A stretch of 64,000 bases of DNA from Lathyrus oleraceus (lineage: Eukaryota > Streptophyta > Magnoliopsida > Fabales > Fabaceae): assembly GCF_024323335.1 (NCBI RefSeq), contig NC_066581.1, forward strand, positions 436,430,238 to 436,494,237, in the 5' to 3' direction. The position numbers and the translations under genes are program-made. This document shows, piece by piece, positions 48,001-60,513 of the stretch (its first letter is position 1; every line of letters starts with the position of its first letter). A model generated the notes under the pieces. That model was not told the DNA's origin and ran no database searches. It saw nothing but the letters and a program-made list of their open reading frames with translations.

Positions 48001-48130
48001 CCACAATGTTAAATTTTCTTCTCTTGATCAAACGTAACACGTCATTGTTGTATCCCAAAATTTTCCCTCCACTCTTTCATAATTCCATCCAACCACTTGA
48101 CTTGGAGACCAGTTACTTACATTAATAATT

Positions 48131-51011
48131 CATTCATATGCATCATCCACTTCACTAGTGGATCACCATAGACTCAAAAGTCTTGGCTGATGCAGCTAGG
48201 GTTTGTATAAGGAATCATTTCAAAAATGTGGCTTTGACTTTAATCAAATCATAGGGGATGTGAAACCCTAATTACTTGATGGTATGAATTCAATAAGATG
48301 TCGTCTGAGTGATCTTCAGGAGTCTTCAAAACCCTAACTCTTAATGATATGATGATGGACCCCATGGAATCTCTCTAGGCCTTGTCTTGGCCACCAAACC
48401 CCTAATGAGAGATCATGCATTGGAGAACTTGTTTGTAGAGTTCTAGTTTGATTCAAAAGGGCTTATTTAGAGAGTATACCTCATTGGGACCTTGGTCAAG
48501 GATAGTTGATACATGAATGCCATGTAGGCTGACCTCTGAATTTAGCATTCCTCTAAACCCTAGCTTTGGATCTGGGAGGTTTGTAAATCACTTGGCTTGA
48601 GGTTCATGTTTATGGCTTGGCATTATGATTCTGACCTAGCTAAAGTCTAATTCATTGTGTTGTATGATTAATTCAAGGCGTATTTGCATTTGTGTCCCAT
48701 TGATTTCATGGTCTCATGATCCATTTGATCTAAGTTTAATTTACATCTATATCTCATTATTTACATTGTGTGTCAAGATTCATTCATTTCTAGTCCCATT
48801 GATTCAATTTCAATGCCCATTTTAGTTAAGGGATTCCATTGGCCCTTTGTTTTCCACCTCATTCATCTTATTCAAATTGGTATTAGAATGCATCTAAGCC
48901 ATTTGTTTCATGGTGAAAAAAAGGATCATTTGATTTCATTTTGTTTCATGTGTTTCATTAGGACATCTGACTGAACATGTGTTCCATTCATTGATTACAT
49001 TATTGATACACATTCCATAAAAAAATTGCAAAGGAAATTGCATTTTTGCATACGTTGACTTTTGGTCAACAATTGACTTTTTGGTCAACCGATTAAACAA
49101 AGTCAACAATCAAAATATGAACACCTTAAGCTTAAGGTGTAGCATTCTAATCTCCATTACCAATTAGCATAAGATTGTTTTAGGCCATGATTCATTTAAC
49201 TAAGTTTTGGTCATGAATAAGTACCTAAGCTAGTGAGATTAAGGCATTGACAATAAAACCATGATATTCATTTCTTATAGTGTAGCATTCATAAAAGAAT
49301 CTCATATATTTTCCATGGCAAGAGAAGTGAATTTTGATCAAATTTTGAATCATAAATTGCATTGATAAAAGTATAGTTTTCACTTTGCGTTTATATTCAC
49401 ATAACACTACAATACTTGTCTTTAATCAAAATAGAAAGAAAAAAAAAAGCAAAATGCCAACCAATCTCAAAGTTACAATTAGGATCTTTCATACAATTCC
49501 ATGGTAATGCATCACAATTTTAAAATCAAAGTGTATCCTACACTAATGACGTTAACTTGGTGCTTTGGATTGCGGTCAAAGTAAAAGCGTATCCTACAGT
49601 CGAGATCTTGGTGACTTAATGCTACATCCGCATTCAATTGGAGCAGCGTTCCATCCTATAACAAAGCCAAGCTCCATCTCCTTCGAAATGCATAATAGAA
49701 GCAGCAAAAGAAGAAGAACATCAGCATGGCAGCATAAGCATGGTATCCAGTTAATTACTTCATAATTTGACCAAACAAGGAAAGGTCCATCACACACCTG
49801 GCAGCATAAGCATGGTATCTAGTTAATTACATCAAGATGCAGTCCCATGGTAACCTGTAATAGCAAATAAAGATGACAGAGTATCAGTATTGACAACTAG
49901 AGAGTTAGGCAGCACGATTTTCTTTGTGTAACTCTGAACTAATTTAGTAAGGACTATGGGAAGCCCAGCTAATTAAATTGAAGGCTACTATAACATATCA
50001 TGTTCCAACAACTTTTCAGCAGGGGCATTCCATAATCAAATAGCAAATAAAATCACTATCCAAAACAATACTTGGTCATAGTTAACTGTCATCCAAGAGA
50101 ATGCACAATGAGACTTTTCATTAGTCTTGCAGAATCTTAACTAAATCAAGAAAAACCTAAAAAAAATCGCAAGCTTAACTAACCTCCAACCGAAATTTAC
50201 TAACAGAACTAACCAAATTTCACCTTTAACAGAATGGTTGCATTTCTAACAACTTAGTGAATTTCAGTCAGATTTGAGTTGCATCTCTAACTGTTTTTGG
50301 GTGAAAATTCGAATCTATAAATACCTATCAGTCTTCAATCACAGTTGGGTTTTTGCTCATTGGCTCGCTCTTCCTTCTTTTCTCTGCGATTTTCTCTTCT
50401 TCTCACCCTCTACTAAAAGCTCAATATTATGGCCATTAAAGCTTCAACGCGCATGAGCTGATACCTCGCGCACTCTCCATCACTCTCATTTTCATCAACC
50501 TGAAGGAGATTCAAGGACAAGACAACGCGGAAGATTGTAAGAAGGCGAGAAGAAGAAGAAGGCCGAAACCAGAAAGTCTGAAAGATTTGAATCACTTACG
50601 AATTGAAGATTTTCTCAGCTTGTATCATCATCTTCGACTCATTTCGTCTTCGAATCTGTAAGCTCCTCTTCTCCGACAGGTGAGCATACTATTAACCGTT
50701 TTGCCTTATTTTCGATTTATGATCGCATAGTTGGAGGTTGGAAAAACCAAAGCCCTAAGATTAGGGGCTTGGATTCATCTTTTTGAGAGTTTAATTGTTG
50801 ATTTGGGGTTTAGGGTTCTTGAGAGGAATGTTTTGGTTTAACATAAGGAGTCGATTGGGAAGAATTCATGTATGGATTCGTGTAGAGGATGTTGAGAGGG
50901 AGAGATTGACGTGCGAATTTCCATTCTTGGATGTCTCCGCCGCCGAGGGGGCCTCCGGCACGACGGAGACGGTAACTGGAGTTTAAGGGAACAGTCAGTG
51001 TTTGTTGTTCA
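48131..51011 (+). other. Possible divergent Ogre LTR in plus orientation, or low-copy sequence
   Basis: The first ~1 kb has AAACCCTAA words, CATTTG-rich text and GTTGACTTTTGGTCAAC motifs like Ogre LTRs. At 50315-50325 CTATAAATACC is a good TATA, followed by a CT-rich leader and a donor-like CCGACAG|GTGAGC near 50681. GC-rich CCGCCGCCGAGGGGGCC lies at 50940-50956, reminiscent of the GC-rich part of the solo LTR. It joins Ogre pol sequence at 51012. No protein is recognised; a 63-codon frame (50795-50986) has no known similarity. Confidence 0.35.
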
Positions 51012-52237
51012 TTAGGTTCCAAGAGAAGCAAGTCAGAGGTTTTCTCGTCCGCTTGAATTATATATCAAGATTTATATCGCATATGATTGCCACATGTGCA
51101 CCCATATTCAAGCTTCTTCGAAAAGATCAGTCTTGTGATTGGACCAAAGATTTCCAATTTTTTTTTATAGTATCAAAGAATATCTGCTTGAACCTACGAT
51201 TCTGTCTCCGCCTGTTGAAGGAAGATCATTGATCATGTATTTGATTGTGCTTGATAAGAGTATGGGATGTGTTCTTGGTCAGCAAGATGAATCTGGAAAG
51301 AAAGAATATGCAATTTACTACCTTAGTAAGAAATTCACCGACTGCGAGACTCGGTATTCTATGCTTGAAAAAGACTTGTTGCGCATTGGCTTGGGCTGCT
51401 AAGCGTCTACGCCAGTATATGTTGAATTATACTACTTTGTTGGTATCTAAAATGGACCCAATCAAGTACATTTTTTAGAAGCCTGCTTTAACTGGGAGAA
51501 TTGCTTGTTGGTAGATTTTGTTATTTGAGTATAATATTGAATACCGATCTCAAAAATCTATTAAGGGTAGTGTCTTGGCTGACCACTTGGCTCACCAACC
51601 TATTGAAGATTACCAGTCAGTGCAGTATGATTTCCCTGATGAAGAGATCTTATACCTGAATATGAAAGATTGTGATGAACCATTGCTTGATGAAGGGCCA
51701 GAACCATCATCTTTGGTTGTGTATCAGATCAAAGGTGAATGGGAGACAAATCAACCTGGTTTGATACCATATAGAGATTATGCGAGGAGGATTTCAGCTT
51801 TCTTTACAAAGATTGAGTTTCATCTTATCCCTAGAGATGAAAACCGGATGGAAGATGCTCTTGCAACGTTGGCTTCCATGATAGTGGTGAACTTTTGGAA
51901 TGAAGTTCCCAAGTTGACTGTGATGCGTCTTGATAGCCAACTCATGTGTTTGCTGTTGAAGAAGTCAAAGATGAAAAGCTGTGGTATTTTGATATCAAAT
52001 GTTTCCTCCAGAGTCAGATTTACCCGCCTGGGGCATCTTTGAAAGATAAGAAGACTTTAAGGAGATTATCTGACAACTTCTACCTGAATGGGGATGTGCT
52101 TTACAAGAGAGACTTTGATATGGTTCTGCTCAGATGCATGGATAGACACGAGACAGACTTATTGATGATTGAAGTCCATGAAGGTTCCTTTTGTACTCAT
52201 TCCAATGGACATGGTATGGCTAAGAAGATGTTGAGAG
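51012..52237 (+). pseudogene. pol: Ogre-plus pol, first part (RT thumb, RNase H regions)
   Basis: It begins abruptly inside pol at EKQVRGFLVRLNYISRF, continuing through ATCAPIFKLLRKDQSCDW, VLGQQDESGKKEYAIYYLS and the connection GSVLADHLAHQP. Frames change near 51170, 51400 and 51940. After EGPEP at about 51705, roughly 70 residues present in Ogre-minus are missing, removing most of the second RNase H domain, with QIKGEWETNQPG resuming at once. The piece ends in MAKKMLR at the Copia-B insertion and resumes at 60509. Confidence 0.88.
52233..52237. repeat. Target-site duplication (left) of Copia-B, GAGAG
   Basis: This matches 60509-60513. Joining the flanks with one copy restores the Ogre-plus coding sequence. 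Confidence 0.92.
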
Positions 52238-53402
52238 TGAAGGAGATTGGCGATCCAAAACGTAGCGGAAATTAAAATTTTCTCCTTTAGTGATCCTTAC
52301 GAATGGGCATGATCAGTGATAGAATATTTACCTCTTGTGACGATTGAAACCTTTGATGCAGATCTACAGAGCGATCACGAACGTTGAACGATGACAACGC
52401 CTCTACTCAGTCCACACGAACGGATTCCTTCAATCTCAATGCTAGCTGCTATGAATGAACGCTTTGAGTGAAAGAGAGAGAGAGAGAAAGAAAGAGAAAA
52501 CGAAAATGCAACCGCAATGAATTCTTCTGCACAAGGGTTCTATTTATAGAACCACTTGTGTGGACTTCAAGCTAAAAAGCCCACTTAAGTGTATGTGGTC
52601 CATATATTAAATCACGTATTTAACATAATAAACAGTGAGCGGTATCTAGCAACACATCATTGCTACCCAAGACACGAAAATGTCATGTGATCTGAAAAAT
52701 CCTTCTGTGATAATACTTATGTGCATAATTACCCTTTTGCCTTTATGTCTATATTGAACACAAGGCATAGAGCGTGTCATCCTTGTCCAGTTCAATATTG
52801 GGCCCATAGACATTTATCCTGTTACGCAGGATGGGCAAATTCCATCTAGGTCACTCATGTCCCTCAACATGCTTCATGGAGTACCCATAAACTATCTTTA
52901 TGGTTATCCAATTACGGACAACGTTTGATCAGCAATAAAGCACTCGACTCTACATCTATGGTCCATAGTGGTTTCAGGTCGAAGGGTGGTATACACCATT
53001 ATCACCATGAGAATAACTTATGACACTTTGCATAACATTCTATATAGTATTCTCATAGTGGGTCAATCCGATATAAATATTACTCTTAATATTCATACCT
53101 ATGTTTAAGACTTGATAACTCCTTATCCATGATCCATGAGATGTGATCATCATTCTATATACATAATAGTCTTAATGCTTTAATGTTATCCTACTTCACA
53201 ATAAAGCTCGACTACAGATACTTTAAGAATAGTGTTCTTATGTTTAATGTGATCTCATGATCAAGCCACACTTGATACATTAAACGGACTAGTTATCCTA
53301 GGGACTTTATTAAACAAACATAATAAAGAAAAAGCCTTTTATTATTAATAAATAATTCGATACAAGTACCAAAAGTATTGGCCTCTAGGGCTTACACCAA
53401 CA
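52238..53402 (-). repeat. Copia-B 3' LTR, with internal deletion
   Basis: In sense it runs TGTTGGTG (53402) to ..CTCCTTCA (52238). Relative to the 5' LTR it lacks the segment equivalent to 59516-59711, joined at ..CCATAT|ATTAAATC. This removes three of the four CTTAAG-centred U3 repeats. Confidence 0.92.
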
Positions 53403-53413
53403 ATCTCCCACTA
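53403..53413 (-). promoter_or_regulatory. Polypurine tract of Copia-B
   Basis: The sense sequence TAGTGGGAGAT is adjacent to the 3' LTR and identical to that of Copia-A. Confidence 0.8.
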
Positions 53414-53416
53414 GCA

Positions 53417-56400
53417 CTAGAGCCAATCAGGCATACCCTTAATACCCATAGATCTAGTATGGTCATCATGCTTCTGCTGTGCAAGAGGCTTTCTTAGTGG
53501 GTCTGCAATATTGTCAAGTGTAGGTACTCTGCATATTTTCACATCTCCTCTATCTATTATCTCTTGAATGAGATGATAACGCCTAAGTATGTGTTTGGAT
53601 CGTTGGTGAGATCTAGGTTCCTTAGCTTGTGCGATAGCACCATTGTTATCACAATAGAGACCAATGGGATCCACAATGCTAGGAACTATGCCAAGTTTAC
53701 TAATGAACTTTTTGATCCAAATAGCTTCCTTTGCTGCACTTGAGGCAGCAATATACTCGGCCTCGGTTGTAGAATCAACAACTGTATCTTGCTTTGAACT
53801 TTTCCAGCTCACAGCGCCACCATTTAAGCAAAACACATAACCAGATTGTGATCTAAAGTCATCCTTATCTGTCTGGAAGCTAGCATCGGTGTATCCAAAT
53901 ACAACCAGCTTTTCCTGACCTCCATATATCAAGAATGAGTCTTTAGTCCTTCTCAAATACTTAAGGATATTCTTGACAGCTACCCAATGAGCATCACCAG
54001 GATCAGATTGGTACCTATTCGTTGCACTTAAAGCATACGAGACATCTAGTCGAGTACATAACATGACATACATGATATATCCTATTGCAGATGCATATGG
54101 AATCTTATTCATGCGATCCCTTTCTTCCTTAGTTGAAGGGGATTGTGTTTTTGATAGACACTGGCCATGTTGCATAAGTATGAATCCTTTCTTGGAATCA
54201 TGCATATTAAAGCGTCTCAGCACTTTGTCTATGTATGTACTCTAACTTAGGCCAAGTAGTTTTTGTGATCTATCTCTATAGATTCTTATTCCTAATATAT
54301 AGGTTGCTTCACCTAGGTCCTTCATAGAAAAGCATTTCCCCAACCAAGACTTTACTTGTTGCAGGGTAGGGACATCGTTTCCAATGAGTAATAGGTCATC
54401 TACATATAATACCAGGAAAACGATCATGCTCCCACTAACCTTCTTGTAGACACAAGGCTCATCTTCGTTCTTGATGAATCCATATTTTTTTACTGTTTCA
54501 TCAAAACAAAGATTCCATCTTCTAGAAGCTTGCTTCAATCCATACATTGATCTTCGTAACTTACATATCTTTTGGGCTTCCTCCGGTATGTCAAATCCTT
54601 CAAGCTGTGTCATGTACACATCCTCAAGAAGATTCTCATTAAGTAAATCAGTTTTGACATCCATCTGCCATATTTCATAATCATGATATGCAGCGATAGC
54701 AAGTAAAATCCGAACAGATTTAAGCATTGCAACTGGTGAAAAGGTTTCATCATAGTCAACCCCATGAATTTGTTTATATCCTTTTGCAACCAGTCTTGCC
54801 TTATAGGTATGTACCTTCACATCCATGTCAGTCTTCTTTTTGAAGACCCACTTGCATCCTATAGGGTTAACTCTTACAGGAGGCTCTACCAAGGTCCAAA
54901 CATAGTTTGTGTACATGGAATCCATTTCAGATTTCATGGCTTCTAGCCACTTCTCAGACTCGGGACCAGTTATGGCCTCTTGGTAGGTCACAGGCTCATC
55001 TTGATCCATGAGTAATACATCACCTTGATAAGTTATGAGATATCCATATCTCTCAGGTAGGTGACGTATCCTACCTGTCCTACGCTGGTCTTGTTCTACT
55101 TGAGCAGGTTTCTCTTCCACAACTACTTGTGTTTCCTGCTCTAATTCCTCCATAGGTGTATCAATGCTTTGTGATTCTTGAGTTTCTTCAAGCTCTACTT
55201 TCCTCCCACTGATTCCTTTGGAAATAAAATCCTTTTCTAGGAAAACTCCAGGTCGAGCAACAAACACTTTGCCCTCAGAAGGATTGTAGAAGTAGTACCC
55301 TCTTGTTTCTTTAGGATACCCCACAATTAAGCATTTGTCATATTTGGGCTCAAGCTTAGTTGAAATTTTTCGTTTCACATAAACTTCGCAACCCCAAACC
55401 TTCATGTAAGACATATGTGGTTTCTTACCACTCCATATCTCATATGGTGTCTTCTCAACCTTTTTGGATGGAACACGGTTAAGTGTGTAAGCTGCTGTCA
55501 ATAGTGCATGTCCCCAAAAGGAGTTTGGAAGATCGGAGTGACTCATCATGGATCGGACCATGTCTAACAGGGTTCGATTTCTTTTCTCAGATACACCATT
55601 CCATTGGGGTGTTCCAGGAGGAGTAAGTTGGGATAGAATCCCACACTCTTTTAGATGGTCATCAAACTCTAGGCTTAAATACTCACCACCTCGATCTAAT
55701 CGAAGAGTTTTAATATTCTTACCTAGTTGGTTTTGTACTTCATTCTTAAATTCCTTGAACTTTTCAAAGGACTATGATTTGTGTTTCATTAAATACACAT
55801 AACCATATCTACTGAAATCATCAGTGAATGTGATAAAGTACTGAAAACCTCCTCTGGCTGGTATGTTCAGTGGTCCACATACACCGGTATGTATGAGGCC
55901 CAAAAGATCATTCGTTCTTTCACCTTTTCCTGTGAATGGAGACTTTGTCATCTTTCCAATTAAACAAGATCTGCATGTCTCATATGATTCATAATCAAAA
56001 GAGTCCAAGAGTCCATCTTTATGGAGTTTGGAAATGCGTTTCTCATTTATGTAGCCTAATCGACAATGCCAAAGGTAAGTTGGATTTAACTCGTTAGATT
56101 TCATCCTTTTAGTATTAATGTTATATATAGGCATTTTGAGATCAAGGACATATAGTCCATTGTATTTGTGCAGTAGCATAGAATATATCATTCAAATAAA
56201 TTGAGCAACAATTATTCTTTATTATAAATGAAAAACCAAACTTGTCCAAACAAGAAATGGAAATAATATTCCTACTAATTGCAGGTACATAATAACAGTT
56301 CTCTAACTGAATTATTAAACCACTAGGTAAAGTCAATACATAAGTTCCTACGGCTAAAGCAGCAACCTTTGCTCCATTGCCAACTCGTAGGTCAACTTCA

Positions 56401-57374
56401 CCTTTTGCCAAATCTCTACTTCCTTTTAGCCCCTGCACATTTGTACAAATGTGAGAACCGCATCCAGTATCTAATACCCATGATGCAGAAGTAGATAAAT
56501 TTATTTCAATAACAAAAATACATGAAGTTGAAGTCTCTACTCCATTCTTCGTATCTTCCAGGTACTTTGGGAAGTTTCTCTTCCAGTGTTCGGTCTTACC
56601 GCAATGGAAGCAGGTGCTTGCCTTTGCTATGCCTCCACTAGGTATCAAAGCAGCAACAGTGGGTCTGGGTTTGGCAACTTCCTTGTCTTTCCCTTTATCA
56701 CCCTGCTTGGTAGCCCTTTTGTTCTGTCTCTTTCCATTTCCTATCATCAGAATGGACTTCCCTTTTGACTTCAAGTTCTGCTCAGCTGTTCTTAACATGG
56801 CTAAAAGTTCAGGAAGAGATTTGTCCATATCATTTATATTGAAATTTAGGACAAATTGACTGAATCTATCTGGCAACGATTACAAGATCAAATCAGTCGC
56901 AAGTTCCTTTCCGAGGGGAAAACCCAACCTTTCAAGGTTTTCCACATACCCAATCATCTTGAGCACATGAGGACCTACAGGGGCTCCCTCAGCTAACTTG
57001 CCTTGAAAAGGGGCTTTTGAAACTTCAAACCTTTCATGCCTTGCTTGCTCTTGATAGAGAATCTTCAGGTGTTTGATCATATTGAACGCTGCCATGTTCT
57101 CATGTTGCTTTTTCAATTCTGAGTTCATGGTAGCTAGCATGAGACAAGCAGTTTCATTAGCATCATCGACATGCTTCTTATAAGCATCTCTTTCTGCCTT
57201 AGGTGCAGAACTAGGAGGTTCCTCTTCAGGAACATGTTTCTCCAAGACATACAGCTTTTTATCATGTTTGAGGACAATCCTCAGGTTTCGGTGTCAATCC
57301 AGAAAAATTGTCTCAGACAATTTTTCCTTGTCAAGGATTGATCGTGAAATGTTGTTAAAGGTGTTTGTTGTCAT
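53417..57374 (-). pseudogene. Copia-B gag-pol, lightly decayed
   Basis: The ATG is at 57372-57374 and the natural TAG at 53417-53419. Long open blocks remain: 56880-57245 and 56142-56876 (gag, protease WVLDTGCGSHIC), 55772-56191 (integrase zinc region), 54242-55771 (integrase core end, RT with YVDDLLLIG) and 53417-54223 (RNase H, with TEAEYIAAS and DNIADPL blocks). Breaks are a Trp-to-stop near 57294, Gln-to-stop near 56881, a frameshift near 56165, and stops near 55773 and 54243. The gag knuckle reads CFHCGKTEHWKRNF, with the last Cys changed to Phe. Breaks are described but not repaired here. Confidence 0.92.
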
Positions 57375-59075
57375 GGTAATCTACATAAGAATTAATGAAA
57401 ATATAAGTATCAACAACATATTTAATTAGGCCTTTAATTAAATATGCTCCCACTATTTTACTCAAAACAAATGACCCTCATCATTTGATTCGGAAAATCC
57501 CGTTGGAAGATTTTCTAGTGGGTCGAGATCCATATTTCACTTTGTTTTAAGTCCGCGTAGGCGGATTACACAAAACTAGGTTATTTAGGTAGGAACTCCT
57601 TCCAATTGTATCTAATACAACTCTCGAATATTTTAGTCGGGTGAATAACTCCTTATTCCAATCCATCATATGGATCATTTCCAACTTTTGCTTCTAAACA
57701 TATATAATCTTATTATAATTTGTTTAGTTAAGTTTGACCCATTGTTTTAGCAGTTGGATATTATAATTATCCCATCGCACCTTACTAATATAGAACATGC
57801 ACCTCGCGTAGGCGAAACCTACATTATCCGATACTAGTCTTGATGAGTGCTAAAACTTGGAAAACATAAACTTAATATTTAATTTGAGGGAATTGCAATT
57901 ATTCTGATCTCACCGGCTTATTTATCATATAAATCGTCTCTCACATGCATCAACATACATTCACATGCATCAACATACATAATGAAACAATTATGTCCCC
58001 TAGCGTAATTGTTCTCCCAAGCCAATGAGAGAACCTAAGCTAACCTAATAACGATCTAAGCTTCTCCAAGCAAGATCTTCAAGGTTGTCCTCCTTTGATA
58101 TTGAATTTTTTTCTTTCTTCATAACATTGTCCTCCTTTGATATTGAATTCTTCTCTTTCTTCATAACATTACATTACAGAAGAAACTCGTTTTACATACG
58201 AGGGATTGAGATGAGAAAAGAAGTTACATTAAGAGATTGAAAGGAGAGGCACGACACGCAGGTCGTATTTAAAAACCCAAAACAAAATAAAGGAAAACTA
58301 AGGCCATAACTGATCACCACAAGGCAATAATAATAAACACATTATTATTATTAATTTTAATTCTTTAATTAATTAAAACCAAATTAAATTTCGGCGACCG
58401 ATCACACTACGAAGAGAATTCTGACTCTATGAATGTGACGACCGTCACAAGCATGTTACGACCGTCACGTCCAGCTTGTTACGACCGTCACAGGCCCATG
58501 ACGAACGTCACGCGACCAAAATAACAGAAACGCCTAGAATTCTGGATCTGTGAATGTGACGACCATCATAAAGCATGTGACGACCGTCACGTCCAGCTTG
58601 TTACGATCGTCATAGGTCCATGACGATCGTCACGCGGCCAAAAAAACAACGCTTTGAAACAGTCAACAGACGTGTTCCAACAAGCCCTCAATGCATAACT
58701 CTTTGACGGCACAACCCTTACGACGTCACTAATGTCGAATTCCGAAGCAAATGACCATTGATCGCTCAAAGGAAAACAACCATTTAGTGTTTGAATGAAC
58801 GAAATAGAAACAATATATCATATATACCGTACTTTGTATTAGGATTACTTATATCATATATAAGTTGTTCGGTCTCAATTGCGTAATCTATGGACGATCG
58901 ATGTATCGCTGCTTCACCATACTAATGTCGGTTTCGAAGCATAGTCAACATCAATCATCCAAATTGTACACACATGATGCCAAATTTAATTACTCGTTTA
59001 TTCTTTGATTCATTCTGTCTTTTAATCATATTAATACAGAAAATAAACAGCTATCCGATGCATGGTTTCGTAAAT
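57375..59075 (-). other. Copia-B untranslated leader
   Basis: Homologous to the Copia-A leader. Compared with it, it has a 45-50 bp tandem duplication (TTGTCCTCCTTTGATATTGA.., near 58085 and 58127) and lacks about 140 bp including the GC-rich CGGTCAGC patch. It contains the TGACG array at 58435-58633. Confidence 0.8.
58435..58633. repeat. Array of inverted TGACG half-sites in the Copia-B leader
   Basis: Two units of about 79 bp (58435-58513 and 58555-58633) each contain four 14 bp imperfect palindromes of the type GTGACGACCGTCAC, spaced about 20-25 bases apart. The first unit is better conserved; the second has CGATCGTCA and CCATCATA variants. Confidence 0.88.
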
Positions 59076-59088
59076 GGCTCTGATACCA
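59076..59088 (-). promoter_or_regulatory. Primer binding site of Copia-B (initiator tRNA-Met)
   Basis: The sense sequence TGGTATCAGAGCC lies one base inside the 5' LTR end (..TTCA). Confidence 0.93.
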
Positions 59089-59317
59089 CTGAAGGAGATT
59101 GGCGATCCAAAACGCAGCGGAAATTAAAATTTTCTCCTTTAGTGATCCTTACGAATGGGCATGATCAATGATATAATATTTACCTCTTGTGACGATTGAA
59201 ACCTTCGATGCAAATCTACGGAGCGATCACGAACGTTGAACAATGACAACGCCTCTACTCAGTCCACACGAACGGATTCCTTCAATCTCAGTGCTAGCTG
59301 CTATGAATGAAGGCTTT

Positions 59318-59321
<4 letters not shown>

Positions 59322-59401
<80 letters not shown>
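59322..59401. repeat. (GA)n microsatellite inside the Copia-B 5' LTR
   Basis: About 40 GA units, against roughly 6-10 at the same place in the other three Copia-A/B LTRs. The Leu/Ser frame across it is not coding. Confidence 0.97.
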
Positions 59402-59408
<7 letters not shown>

Positions 59409-59450
59409 AACGAAAATGCAACCGCAATGAATGCTTCTGCACAAGGGTTC

Positions 59451-59458
59451 TATTTATA
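59451..59458 (-). promoter_or_regulatory. TATA box of the Copia-B 5' LTR
   Basis: The sense sequence TATAAATA is in the same palindromic setting as in Copia-A. Confidence 0.7.
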
Positions 59459-60508
59459 GAACCACTTGTATGGGCTTCAAGCTAAAAAGCCCACTTAAGT
59501 GTATGTGGCCCATATCTTATAATATGCCCAAAATCACTTAAGCGCATGGTACATTACCATATTTCGTATTCTACTTAAGTACACCGTACCTTATGATGTT
59601 CTATAATTCACTTAAGTGCACTGTACCTTACGGTGTTCCTTAGTTACTCTATCTCTCATCAATTCGTCCTTTGTGTGTGACCCTATAGGTTTTCGCGGCA
59701 TTGGCAATTATATTAAATCACGTATTTAACATAATAAACAGTGAGCGGTATCTAGCAACACATCACTGCTACCCAAGATACGAAAATGTCATGCGATCTG
59801 ACAAATCCTTCTATGATAATACTTATGTGCATAATTACCCTTTTGCCCTTATGTCTATATTGAACACAAGGCATAGAGCGTGTCATCCTTGTCCAGTTCA
59901 ATATTGGACCCATAGACATTTATCCTATTACGCAGGATGGGCAAATTCCATCTAGGTCACTCATGTCCCTCAACATGCTTCGTGGAGTACCCATCAACTA
60001 TCTTTATGGTTATCCAGTTACGGACAACGTTTGATCAACAATAAAGCACTCGACTCTACATCTATGGTCCATAATGGTTTCAGGTCGAAGGGTGGTATAC
60101 ACCATTATCACCATGAGAATAACTTATGACACTTTGCATAACATTCTATATAGTATTCTCATAGTGGGTCAATCAGGTATAAATATTACTCTTAATATTC
60201 ATACCTATGTTTAAGACTTGATAACTCCTTATCCATGATCCATGAGATGTGATCATCAGTCTATATACATAATAGTCTTAATGCTTTAACGTTATCCCAC
60301 TTCACAATAAAACTCGACTACGGATACTTTAAGAATAGTGTCCTTATGTTTAATGTGATCTCATGATCAAGTCACACTTGATACATTAAACGGACTAGAT
60401 ATCCTAGGGACTTTGTTAAACAAACATAATAAAGAAAAAGCCTTTTATTATTAATAAATAATTCCATACAAGTACCAAAAGTATTGGCCTCTAGGGCTTA
60501 CACCAACA

Positions 60509-60513
60509 GAGAG
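60509..60513. repeat. Target-site duplication (right) of Copia-B, GAGAG
   Basis: This matches 52233-52237. Confidence 0.92.

Larger units (their letters stand above)
52238..60508 (-). mobile_element. Copia-B, complete Ty1/copia retrotransposon nested in Ogre-plus
   Basis: The 8271 bp sibling of Copia-A on the minus strand has canonical TG..CA ends, a PBS at 59076-59088, a PPT at 53403-53413 and a perfect GAGAG duplication. Its gag-pol has fewer lesions than that of Copia-A. The LTRs differ in length (1165 and 1419 bp) because the left one has a 196 bp deletion and the right one a long GA expansion. Confidence 0.94.
59090..60508 (-). repeat. Copia-B 5' LTR
   Basis: The 1419 bp LTR keeps the full CTTAAG-repeat U3 and a TATA box (TATAAATA in sense, 59451-59458) at the centre of the GGTTCTAT..ATAGAACC palindrome. 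A GA run at 59322-59401 lies downstream of TATA in sense, in transcribed R/U5. Confidence 0.92.

Noticed and set aside
50795..50986. 63-codon frame with GC-rich Ala/Gly end
   Set aside because: No similarity recognised, and the region is more like an LTR leader. A host exon cannot be excluded but is unsupported.
59227..59442. Leu/Ser-repeat frame in the Copia-B LTR
   Set aside because: Translation of the GA/CT microsatellite.
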